Origin: Candidatus Omnitrophota bacterium
GTDB taxonomy: Bacteria > Omnitrophota > Gorgyraeia > Gygaellales > Profunditerraquicolaceae
DNA: 8,557 nucleotides
Direction: 5' to 3'
Assembly: GCA_028687525.1 (NCBI GenBank)
Contig: JAQTZX010000046.1
Coordinates: forward strand, 1-8,557
Under the pieces are notes generated by a model, which was not told the origin of the DNA, made no database searches, and was given only the letters and a program-made list of their open reading frames with translations. Shown in pieces: positions 1-6,628 of the stretch. Numbering within the stretch: the stretch's first letter is position 1; each line of letters starts with the position of its first letter. The position numbers were made by a program, and so were the translations under genes.

Positions 1-401
1 ATATGGGGAATGCGGGGAGCCATTATGCGGGTTTCATCCTGGCGGCGGTCGCCCTGATCGGCAAGTACGCAAATATGGAACGGAAGATCGCTTTGTTGAG
101 CCCGCTGTTTATTTTAGGGCTGCCCATACTGGATACCGTGTTTCTGATAATCGTGCGTATGAGCAAGAAAAAGGCGCCGTTTAATAAAAGCGACGACCAT
201 ATATATCTTCGCCTTTTGCGCCGGGGATATTCGAAGCGGAAGGCGCTCTTAGGCCTGCTGGGGATATGTTGCGTTCTTTCTCTGTGCGGGATCCTGTTAA
301 GCAGGGTATCTTCTTCATGCGCGGCGGCGATCCTTGCGGCGCTGGCTGTATGTATTGCGTTTGTCTTACGGGCAGCGGTGCGCGCGCCGGAAAAAAGCTG
401 A
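1..401 (+). CDS. Polyprenyl-phosphate sugar-1-phosphate transferase, WecA/MraY type (C-terminal part)
   Basis: Partial gene; the 5' end lies before the window and the frame is open to base 1. Enzymes of this family move a sugar-1-phosphate from a nucleotide sugar to undecaprenyl phosphate at the cytoplasmic face of the inner membrane, the priming step for many surface glycans. Seen here, counting from the Met at base 3: the MGxAGS loop (residues 1-6) followed by a membrane segment (about 8-20), a second long hydrophobic stretch ending in PILDT (about 29-52), the cytoplasmic D-D-H-I-Y-L loop (64-69), then two C-terminal membrane helices (about 81-101 and 106-125). The family consensus is GDAGS and D-x-x-H-x-H; here the first Asp is Asn3 and the second His is Tyr68, so both active-site motifs are altered. 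It ends 2 bases before the next start, suggesting one operon. The family call is firm; sugar substrate and activity are unknown. Confidence 0.85.
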   Translation, partial: MGNAGSHYAGFILAAVALIGKYANMERKIALLSPLFILGLPILDTVFLIIVRMSKKKAPFNKSDDHIYLRLLRRGYSKRKALLGLLGICCVLSLCGILLSRVSSSCAAAILAALAVCIAFVLRAAVRAPEKS

Positions 402-403
402 AC

Positions 404-1714
404 ATGTCCAGAAAAAAAATCATAATTATAGGCGGGGGGTTAAGCGGGCTGAGCACCGCGTGGCATTTACAGAAGAAAGGTATCGAGTGCAGGATTTTTG
501 AGAAAGAGCGGGAAGCGGGGGGGTTGTGCCGTTCCAAACAGGTTAATGATTTCACGTTTGATTACGACGGCCATCTTCTTCATTTCCGGCATGAGTATGC
601 CCTGCGTTTGGTAAAGTCCTTGCTGGGGAACAACCTGGCTGAACATAAGAGAAGCGCCTGGATTTATTGCCGGGGCCGGTACAGCCGGTATCCTTTTCAG
701 GCAAATCTTTACGGACTGCCTTCTTCGATCGTCAAAGAATGCCTTTTTGAATTCATCAAGGCGCGCCGCAACAGCTGTCCGTCCGATAAAAACACCCTTA
801 ATTTCTCGGAATGGATCCTGCGGACTTTCGGCCGGGGAATTGCCCGGCATTTCATGGTTCCCTACAATAAAAAATTCTGGACTGTCCCGCTCCGGAGTTT
901 GACGTGTGAATGGCTTGATGGTTTTATCCCGGTTCCTTCCCTGCACCAGTTGATCGAGGGGACAGTGGAGGAGAGCCGCCGTTTGTACGGTTATAACGCG
1001 CGTTTCTGGTATCCCCGGGAGGGCGGCATCCAGGCGCTGCCGCGGGCGTTCGCGAATTCCCTCAAGTATCTGTATACACGGCATGAGGTGAAGAATATAG
1101 ATATGCGTAAGAAACTGGTTATCCTGCGTACCGGTGAACGGGAGCCGTTCGACTATCTGGTATCCACCGTCCCTTTGCCGGAAATGCCGCGTCTCACCGG
1201 CGGTTTTCCTTCGGATATCCGGCGGCTCTTTAAAAAATTGCGCTGGAACTCGATTTTTAATTTCAACGCGGGTATCGACCGTCCGGATGCCTCCGGCCGC
1301 CACTGGGCCTATTTTCCCGAAAAGCGGATTTCGTTTTTCCGCGTGGGATTCCCGCATAATTTTTCTGCGGTTCATCCTTCGGGTATGAAGAGCTCCCTGT
1401 ATGCCGAAGTGGCTTATTCGCGCGAAAAACCGCTTGATAAGAGGCGCGTGGTAACGCTTATAAAGAACGATCTGAAAAGAACGGGGATCCTCGACCGGTA
1501 TGACCGGATATGCGCGCAGGACATCAACGATATTCCGTATGGATATCCGATATACGACGCGCATTATGCGCGGGTGAGAGGCCGGATCCTGTCGTATCTG
1601 GAAAATAATGCTGTTCTCTGCCGCGGCCGGTACGGGGCCTGGCGTTATATGTCCATGGAGGACGTGGTTCTGGAGGGTAAACAGACTGCCGAGCTTATTT
1701 CAGCTAATGGATAA
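404..1714 (+). CDS. FAD-dependent oxidoreductase, amine oxidase / UDP-galactopyranose mutase-like
   Basis: A 436-residue protein. The N-terminus is a dinucleotide-binding Rossmann fold: four Ile then GGGLSG (about residues 6-15) and an acidic Glu33 at the end of the second strand, followed by a GGLCRS turn (39-44), as in FAD proteins of the amine-oxidase, protoporphyrinogen-oxidase and UDP-galactopyranose-mutase group. A central PYNKKFW segment and the C-terminal GRYGAWRYMSMED stretch with a G-x-x-x-A helix match the flavin-contacting end of this group. Such proteins are common in O-antigen and capsule clusters, where they may act on nucleotide sugars; the substrate cannot be read here. The ATG at 404 was chosen because the protein then begins right at the first beta strand and does not overlap the upstream gene; an in-frame ATG at 266 would add 46 residues encoded inside that gene. 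The ribosome site is weak (GGAAAA about 10 bases upstream). It overlaps the permease gene by 8 bases. Confidence 0.85.
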   Translation: MSRKKIIIIGGGLSGLSTAWHLQKKGIECRIFEKEREAGGLCRSKQVNDFTFDYDGHLLHFRHEYALRLVKSLLGNNLAEHKRSAWIYCRGRYSRYPFQANLYGLPSSIVKECLFEFIKARRNSCPSDKNTLNFSEWILRTFGRGIARHFMVPYNKKFWTVPLRSLTCEWLDGFIPVPSLHQLIEGTVEESRRLYGYNARFWYPREGGIQALPRAFANSLKYLYTRHEVKNIDMRKKLVILRTGEREPFDYLVSTVPLPEMPRLTGGFPSDIRRLFKKLRWNSIFNFNAGIDRPDASGRHWAYFPEKRISFFRVGFPHNFSAVHPSGMKSSLYAEVAYSREKPLDKRRVVTLIKNDLKRTGILDRYDRICAQDINDIPYGYPIYDAHYARVRGRILSYLENNAVLCRGRYGAWRYMSMEDVVLEGKQTAELISANG

Positions 1715-2486
1715 AGAACGCTTCAAAAAAATATACGCTGCCCGCAGGATCCTTCTGGATATTGCGCTCAGGCAGTTCAAAGCCAAGTATGCCGGTTCCC
1801 GTCTGGGTATCTGGTGGGCGCTGGTTACTCCTTTGCTCCTGGCGGCAAGTATCAATGTGGTGTTCAAAGGCGCGTTGAAGATCGGTATTCCTCATTATAC
1901 TTTTTTTGTCCTTGCCGGTCTCCTGCCGTGGTTTTTTTTCTCGAACGCGCTTCTGGAGTCGGTTAATTCGTTCCAGTCCAATGCCTCCGTTATGCGGCAG
2001 TCGGTTTTTCCCCGGGAATTCATCCCTGCCGGGACCGTTCTCGCCAATCTTTTCACTTCCTTGATCGGGTTTATCTGTCTTCTGCCGTTTTTCTTTATGA
2101 TGCATCCGGCACAACCGTGGTTTTGCCTGTATCTTATCCCGGTTATCTTTCTGCATTTTGTTTTTGTGACCGGGCTGGGGTTGTTTTTTTCCACGGCGAG
2201 CGTTTTTTTCCGGGATTTGGCGCATTTCCTGAATATTTTTTTCATGGTTTGGTTCTGGATGACCCCGGTGTTTTATACGATGGATATGATCCCGTTCCCG
2301 TACCGGTGGATGATGTTTTTCAACCCGGTCTCGTATTATACGGCGGCGTATCAGCGGATACTGGTCGATGGCGGCATGCCTCCGGTGAGTACCCTGCTGG
2401 TGCTCCTGCTGTCGGCGGGAGTATCGTTCCTGGGGGGATATTCTTTTTTTCTGAATAGAGAGAATGCATTGTTGAAAAAGATATGA
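1707..2486 (+). CDS. wzm: ABC-2 type polysaccharide exporter permease (Wzm-like)
   Basis: A 259-residue integral membrane protein, the normal length for Wzm/TagG/KpsM-type permeases. These form the channel through which lipid-linked polysaccharide is moved across the inner membrane, as a dimer with an ATPase dimer. Seen: an N-terminal amphipathic region, then the family motif R-Q-F-K-A-K-Y-A-G-S-R-L-G-I-W-W before the first membrane helix (22-37), about six hydrophobic segments (roughly 35-54, 64-80, 108-131, 138-163, 171-191, 228-247), and the FFRDL...FWMTPVFY signature at 167-190. The start at 1707 lies inside the end of the oxidoreductase gene; it was preferred over an ATG at 1608, whose first 33 residues are not permease-like. 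It has no clear ribosome site, so translation is probably coupled. It shares ATGA with the ATPase gene downstream, its expected partner. The family is secure; the exported polymer is unknown. Confidence 0.93.
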   Translation: MDKERFKKIYAARRILLDIALRQFKAKYAGSRLGIWWALVTPLLLAASINVVFKGALKIGIPHYTFFVLAGLLPWFFFSNALLESVNSFQSNASVMRQSVFPREFIPAGTVLANLFTSLIGFICLLPFFFMMHPAQPWFCLYLIPVIFLHFVFVTGLGLFFSTASVFFRDLAHFLNIFFMVWFWMTPVFYTMDMIPFPYRWMMFFNPVSYYTAAYQRILVDGGMPPVSTLLVLLLSAGVSFLGGYSFFLNRENALLKKI

Positions 2487-5400
2487 AAGCAATCGGATTT
2501 AACGATGTCAGCGAGAAATACCGCATAAAATTCCTCTCGGACGGGAAGGTCTCCTGGGAGGAGATATACGCTTTGCGGGATGTTTCTTTCGAGGTCCACG
2601 GCGGAGAAGTGCTGGGGGTGATCGGGGAGAACGGCGCGGGCAAGACCACGCTTTTAAAACTGATCGCCGGGATGCTGGTCCCCGATAAAGGGAGCGTTGA
2701 GGTCGCGGGGAAAGTTTCCGCGTTAATGGAACTGGGCGCCGGGTTCAACCTGGAATTTACCGGAAGGGAGAATATCCTTATTAATGCCCGTCTCTACGGT
2801 ATTGAAGAAGATTCGCTGGAAAGCGTGCTGGCAGGGATCGTTGAATTTGCCGGCTTGGGCAGATTTATAGATGCCCCCATCAAGTATTATTCGCAGGGGA
2901 TGTATATGCGGCTGGCGTTCGCCCTGGCTATCTTCGTGGATCCGGATATCCTTCTGATAGACGATATCCTTGCCGTCGGCGACGAAGAGTCCCGGAGGAA
3001 ATGCATCAAAAAGATAAACGAACTGAAATCTGCGGGCAAGACCATCGTGCTCGTCAGTCATGACATGGAGATGGTCAGGCGGTTGTGCGACCGCGTCATG
3101 CTCCTTGAAAAAGGGGCGGCGGTTAAAACAGGAACGGCGGAGGAGGTGATCCCCCGGTATCTGGAAACTTCGGGGAACAAAAAGGGGATCGCGGTGATAA
3201 AAGAGGGGAATGTCCGGCTGACGTTCAACAACGGGCGCCTTATCGTGAGTTCCGGCGATGCCTATGTCTCCAGCGGTATGGGCGGGTATGTTTCTTTCTA
3301 TGATACGGAGCTTGACTGCTGGTCTTTATCCGCGAACCTCGACTGGCATATCGAGAAGAAATCCGGGCATGAGATACTCGCGTTGGGAAGCAGCGAAGAA
3401 GAGGGTGTTGTCCAGCTTTGGGAGCTTGCGGTTGTTCAAAACCGGATTGCCTGGAAGGTGGAGACGAAAAGCAGAAAAATAAACCAGGCGCATATCGATT
3501 GGCTGGTTTCGTTCGATTACAAACAGTGGGAGAGCATGGAAAAGGAAGGCATGTTCCCGCTTCTGGGACACAAGCATACCTGGCAGGAAGTGGGTACTCT
3601 GCGGGAGAGCGATGGGGTGCTGGGCATACAGCCGGATTCGGAAGAAAGAACGCTTCCTTTTTTGCTGATCACGCAGGAGAACAAAGGGTGCCAGTTCAAG
3701 CTTTTGAATACCGGGTATGATATAGAATCGCGCGTTGTCCAGGTGTTTTTGTCCGGTGACCGGGTTTCTCTGGGGATAGACCTTTTTGAAGAAGAAGGTG
3801 ATATGAAAAAGGCCGTCCGGCACCGCAGGGATGAAGAAGCGCGGAAGCGGAGGGAGGAAGAACAGGAAAAACGCCGGCTGTACACTATAACGTCGGGTGC
3901 TCTCGGGATCTACTGCGACGCCCGGCAGAATTTTTTCGAGATACGCTATAAGGATGTTGTGCTTAGCAGGGGCAGCGGTCTGCAGTGCTGGTTTTTGTCC
4001 GGCGAGCTCTGGTATGATATATCGTCGGCGATATGGGATGTCGAGAAACGCGGCAGTGAGATTATTCTGCGGTTGTCCTGGATGCAGCCGAGGTTTGTGC
4101 AGGTCTGGAGATTGTTCCTGCAGGATGATACCCTTCGATGGGAAACGGAGAGCGAATATCAAGATGGTAATATTATTACGATGATAAAATTCGGACTGGT
4201 TCTGGATGAACGGTACCGGACGTATTTTTGCGGAGGCCTGCAGGGAATGTTCCCCGCGGAATTCGTTCAGTGGATGGATATGCCCGTGGAAGAGATAACT
4301 CCTCTGTTCATGGGGGTCAGGAAACAGGAAAATGCTCCGGCTATAATGATGGGGAATGCGGGCGGCTTCTTCTGTGTGGTGCAGAACAGCGATAAACGAA
4401 CACGCTGCCGCACGCTGCAATGTGCTTTTACGGAAGCGCAGGTGCGGGAGCCGGGGAAAAAGTATTTTTCCTCGGACATAAAGTTCCTGGAAGATGAGCG
4501 TGAAATAGAGGATTATCTCCGGGAGGAAACGCGGAAAGCTTTGATCAGAAAAAAAGAAGAGGAAAAAGAAAACGAATTCAGGACCCTGGTGTCGGGTGAT
4601 CTTAAACTTTTTGCCGACCGCAGTCATAAATCCCTGCGTTTGTATTATAAAGGCAGGGAATTCACCAGGGACAGCGGTATGCAGACGGCATTTTTGTTCG
4701 GGAAAAACTGGTATGATATTTCGACAGCGGAATGGGATGTGGTGAAAGAAAATGATTGCCTGACGGTTACGTTTTCCTGGCCGAAGGCGGGATGGACGCA
4801 GGTTTGGAGCCTGACCTTGAAGAATACGGTATTGCGGTGGGAGGTCCGGTACCGGTATACTGACAGCAATGGTTTGGAGGAGCTGAAATTCGGCTTGCTT
4901 CTGGAGGAAGGATATACCTCTTATTTCTGCGGCCATCAGCGCGGGAATTTTCCCGATGAGTTCGCTCATTGGGAAAATATGCTCTTGGAAAATAATTGGG
5001 CGGAAAAGTTCGGGTCCGGAAGACATCCCGGTGCTCCGGCGATCGTTATGGAACAGGGCGGAGATTTCGGCGTTGTTATCCAGAATAGCGATAACCTGAT
5101 ACGGGCCCGCGCATTGCAATGTGCTTTGTCGGGGGCGCAGGTGCGGGAGCAGAAAAAGAATTTTTTCTCCACCGTTATAGAGTTTTTCGAGGATGACCGG
5201 GAAATCGACGAATATTGCCGTGAGGAAAATGAACGGTTCCTGGCCGGGAAGAAACTGGATGAAGAGCGGCAGAATATCGAAAATACGATTGCTTCCGGGA
5301 TGTGCAGGATTTTCGTTGATTGTAAACGAAAGGCCCTGCAGATGTACTATAAAGACAGGGAAATTACCGTCAGCAGGGGGTTTTATTCCCAGCTTAACGC

Positions 5401-6628
5401 GGAGAAGCAGCTGGGGATTTTTTACTCTTCCGAGGCCCGGTGGGAGGTGGAGAAAAACGGCGAATCCGAGATGACGGTTCGGGTCAAGCATCCGCTTTTG
5501 TCCGTATCCCAGTTGTGGACGTTGTCCTGTTTTTCCGATAATACGGTAAAACTGAAGATCGAGATCGATGTCGAAAAAGAAGGCATGCTTAATAACTGGC
5601 TGGTAAGGCTGGAATTGCGGGATGTATATGACCGCTGGCTGACCGATATGGAAGAAGGAGTGTTTTCGGATATGCAATATATCCGTGATACCGCTCCCGT
5701 GCGCCTGAGGGATAACCGGGTTCCCTTTGTTCTTCTCAAGCCTGCCCCGGAAGGGAAAGACCCGATGGTGTCTTTTGAGACTGTTGTTGAGCCGGATAAG
5801 GCTTTTCTGGGGATGTACAAGCAAAAGGGACCGGAAGAAACGTGCCTGTGCGTGGTCCTTTCGTCAACCGATCCCCGCCAGGGTGAGCTTCTGCGGCCGG
5901 GAAGGTATGTTTATTTCGAGGGAAAGATCGAAATGGGGGGAGATGCCGGTCACGTAAAACGCCGGTATAAACCCGAGTTTGTCGAAGTGGGCGGCGAGCG
6001 CGTAAAATTCTTTTTTGACCGGGGCCGGGGCAGGCTGTTTTTTGGGGAAAAAGAACTGACCACCGGGCTGGGTGTTTATACATCGCTGCGTTTCCTGGGT
6101 ATCTGGTATGATTCTTATCAGGCGGCATGGCATATTCAGGAGAAAACGGACAACCGGATGGTGGTTCGCGGATGCTGGCCGTCCATCCCGGTTATCCAGG
6201 TGTGGCGGATCGAAGTAATGAACGGCGATACTTTTTTGTGGGATGTCGATATGCAGGTGGGTGATACGATGATGCTGGAGCTTCAGCAGTCGAATATCAT
6301 GCTTATTCCGGAATTCAAGGCATGGAAGGCCGACGGCTGCAGCAGCGGTGTTTTCTCCGAAGAATACAGCACCGATTACGATATTCTTCCGTTCAGGTTT
6401 TGTTACGGGAAATCAGATACCATGCGTATCGAAGTGAATGCCCCGCAGCTGCCGCCGCTTATATTCAAAAGCATGATGGAAGAAGATGCGCTGCGGATGA
6501 TCGTGGAGAACAGCGATTTTCTGTACCGGGCGCGCCTGGTGCAGTTTCAGAAAAAGAATACCGCTCTCTTATCACCGGGCACCTACCGTTATTTCAAAGG
6601 AGCTATACACGTTGGGAATAATATCTGA
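2483..6628 (+). CDS. wzt: Giant Wzt-type polysaccharide ABC ATPase with five tandem beta-rich modules
   Basis: A 1381-residue protein, about three times the usual Wzt length (about 400-450). Residues 1-230 are the nucleotide-binding domain: Walker A GENGAGKTT (48-56), the Wzt-type LMELGAGF...TGREN loop (81-97), signature YYSQGMYMRLAFA (135-147), Walker B ILLIDD (156-161), LAVGD (163-167) and switch His193. The position after the Walker B Asp is Asp161, where Glu is usual. The rest is five related modules, about 242-435, 470-668, 703-901, 937-1152 and 1169-1378. Long Glu/Lys/Arg-rich helices lie between modules 1-2, 2-3 and 3-4. Every module has an aligned Trp (288, 518, 751, 987, 1216) and a Q-x-W pair 22-23 residues later. 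In classical Wzt a single C-terminal domain binds the polymer end; these modules sit in that place, but I see no clear match to it. No membrane segment is seen, so it should be cytoplasmic, docked on the permease. The start ATG overlaps the permease stop. ATPase role firm; module role inferred. Confidence 0.93.
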   Translation: MKAIGFNDVSEKYRIKFLSDGKVSWEEIYALRDVSFEVHGGEVLGVIGENGAGKTTLLKLIAGMLVPDKGSVEVAGKVSALMELGAGFNLEFTGRENILINARLYGIEEDSLESVLAGIVEFAGLGRFIDAPIKYYSQGMYMRLAFALAIFVDPDILLIDDILAVGDEESRRKCIKKINELKSAGKTIVLVSHDMEMVRRLCDRVMLLEKGAAVKTGTAEEVIPRYLETSGNKKGIAVIKEGNVRLTFNNGRLIVSSGDAYVSSGMGGYVSFYDTELDCWSLSANLDWHIEKKSGHEILALGSSEEEGVVQLWELAVVQNRIAWKVETKSRKINQAHIDWLVSFDYKQWESMEKEGMFPLLGHKHTWQEVGTLRESDGVLGIQPDSEERTLPFLLITQENKGCQFKLLNTGYDIESRVVQVFLSGDRVSLGIDLFEEEGDMKKAVRHRRDEEARKRREEEQEKRRLYTITSGALGIYCDARQNFFEIRYKDVVLSRGSGLQCWFLSGELWYDISSAIWDVEKRGSEIILRLSWMQPRFVQVWRLFLQDDTLRWETESEYQDGNIITMIKFGLVLDERYRTYFCGGLQGMFPAEFVQWMDMPVEEITPLFMGVRKQENAPAIMMGNAGGFFCVVQNSDKRTRCRTLQCAFTEAQVREPGKKYFSSDIKFLEDEREIEDYLREETRKALIRKKEEEKENEFRTLVSGDLKLFADRSHKSLRLYYKGREFTRDSGMQTAFLFGKNWYDISTAEWDVVKENDCLTVTFSWPKAGWTQVWSLTLKNTVLRWEVRYRYTDSNGLEELKFGLLLEEGYTSYFCGHQRGNFPDEFAHWENMLLENNWAEKFGSGRHPGAPAIVMEQGGDFGVVIQNSDNLIRARALQCALSGAQVREQKKNFFSTVIEFFEDDREIDEYCREENERFLAGKKLDEERQNIENTIASGMCRIFVDCKRKALQMYYKDREITVSRGFYSQLNAEKQLGIFYSSEARWEVEKNGESEMTVRVKHPLLSVSQLWTLSCFSDNTVKLKIEIDVEKEGMLNNWLVRLELRDVYDRWLTDMEEGVFSDMQYIRDTAPVRLRDNRVPFVLLKPAPEGKDPMVSFETVVEPDKAFLGMYKQKGPEETCLCVVLSSTDPRQGELLRPGRYVYFEGKIEMGGDAGHVKRRYKPEFVEVGGERVKFFFDRGRGRLFFGEKELTTGLGVYTSLRFLGIWYDSYQAAWHIQEKTDNRMVVRGCWPSIPVIQVWRIEVMNGDTFLWDVDMQVGDTMMLELQQSNIMLIPEFKAWKADGCSSGVFSEEYSTDYDILPFRFCYGKSDTMRIEVNAPQLPPLIFKSMMEEDALRMIVENSDFLYRARLVQFQKKNTALLSPGTYRYFKGAIHVGNNI
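3206..3787 (+). repeat. Module 1 of the tandem beta-rich array in the Wzt-like protein
   Basis: Codes for residues about 242-435, right after the ATPase domain. Landmarks are Trp280 and Trp288 in W-S-L-S-A-N-L-D-W-H-I, the Q311-L-W313 pair, a Y-K-Q-W...EGMFP motif at 346-359, and a closing strand near S-G-D-R-V-S-L-G-I (424-432). It is the most divergent copy by eye and joins the ATPase directly, without a charged helix in between. Boundaries are approximate. Confidence 0.75.
3788..3886 (+). other. Charged helical linker 1 (coding)
   Basis: Residues about 436-468, between modules 1 and 2. Almost entirely Glu, Asp, Arg and Lys with scattered Ala, with no proline and no glycine after Gly439. 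This composition suggests a long solvent-exposed single helix or a coiled coil. Seen in sequence; the helical state is inferred. Confidence 0.65.
3890..4486 (+). repeat. Module 2 of the tandem beta-rich array
   Basis: Residues about 470-668. Landmarks are S-R-G-S-G-L (495-500), W-Y-D-I-S-S-A-I-W-D-V-E-K (510-522), Q540-V-W542, Y-F-C-G...G-M-F-P (581-591), A-P-A-I-M-M (618-623) and the V-Q-N-S-D...R-C-R-T-L-Q-C segment (633-646). It is in exact register with module 3, 233 residues further on, for all of these. Confidence 0.82.
4487..4588 (+). other. Charged helical linker 2 (coding)
   Basis: Residues about 669-702. Begins with E-D-E-R-E-I-E-D-Y-L-R-E-E and continues with a Lys/Glu-rich run. 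The start matches linker 3 closely, so the linker was duplicated together with its module. Probably helical; this is inferred from composition. Confidence 0.65.
4589..5185 (+). repeat. Module 3 of the tandem beta-rich array
   Basis: Residues about 703-901. Landmarks are W-Y-D-I-S-T-A-E-W-D-V-V-K (743-755), Q773-V-W775, Y-F-C-G...G-N-F-P (814-824), A-P-A-I-V-M (851-856) and V-I-Q-N-S-D...R-A-R-A-L-Q-C (865-880). It is the closest relative of module 2, including short identical DNA blocks spaced by 699 bases. Confidence 0.82.
5186..5290 (+). other. Charged helical linker 3 (coding)
   Basis: Residues about 902-936. Begins with F-E-D-D-R-E-I-D-E-Y-C-R-E-E, parallel to linker 2, then a mixed charged run with Asn near its end. 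No linker of this kind follows module 4, where only about 16 residues separate modules 4 and 5. Confidence 0.65.
5291..5938 (+). repeat. Module 4 of the tandem beta-rich array
   Basis: Residues about 937-1152. Landmarks are F-Y-S-S-E-A-R-W-E-V-E-K (980-991), Q1010-L-W1012, a Y-D-R-W...G-V-F motif (1049-1061) and a closing strand R-P-G-R-Y-V-Y-F-E-G-K-I (1138-1149). It is a little longer than modules 1-3 and ends like modules 5 and 6 (P-x-x-Y-x-x-F-x-G or a close variant). Confidence 0.78.
5987..6616 (+). repeat. Module 5 of the tandem beta-rich array
   Basis: Residues about 1169-1378, the C-terminal end of the ATPase protein. Landmarks are W-Y-D-S-Y-Q-A-A-W-H-I (1208-1218), Q1239-V-W1241, F-K-A-W...S-G-V-F (1278-1291), E-N-S-D-F-L-Y-R-A-R (1342-1351) and the closing strand S-P-G-T-Y-R-Y-F-K-G-A-I (1364-1375). 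The last codons contain the ribosome site and the start of the next gene. Confidence 0.8.
6596..6602 (+). promoter_or_regulatory. Ribosome binding site deciding a TTG start
   Basis: AAAGGAG, 9 bases before the TTG at 6612 and inside the coding sequence of the upstream ATPase gene. It is the only strong Shine-Dalgarno match seen at any gene start in the window, and it favours TTG 6612 over ATG 6642, which has only GGAA four bases upstream. Confidence 0.65.

Noticed and set aside
266..403. Earlier in-frame ATG for the oxidoreductase gene
   Set aside because: The extra 46 residues are encoded inside the upstream transferase gene and are unlike the start of any Rossmann-fold protein. ATG 404 starts directly at the first strand.
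467..1564. A 365-codon open frame on the minus strand opposite the oxidoreductase
   Set aside because: The + strand has a Rossmann motif and family landmarks across the same bases; the minus translation shows no domain and no ribosome site was noted.
1608..1706. Earlier in-frame ATG for the permease gene
   Set aside because: The 33 extra residues overlap the end of the oxidoreductase and do not resemble a Wzm N-terminus; ATG 1707 gives the usual family length.
3790..3805. Possible internal start (GAAGGTGAT next to ATG 3803) that would make modules 2-5 as a separate protein
   Set aside because: The spacing is too short for a good site and GAA-GAA-GGT-GAT is explained by the acidic linker coding. 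Nothing else supports internal initiation.
3326..5824. An 832-codon open frame on the minus strand
   Set aside because: It lies wholly opposite the modular ATPase gene, whose frame shows clear repeated domains. Its translation has runs of Phe and Pro and no recognisable motif; it results from codon choice on the + strand.
2483..6628. Idea that the long ATPase gene is an artefact of two genes fused by a missed stop or frameshift
   Set aside because: The frame is continuous and the modules keep even spacing of 229-236 residues with no break, which is not expected from an accidental fusion.
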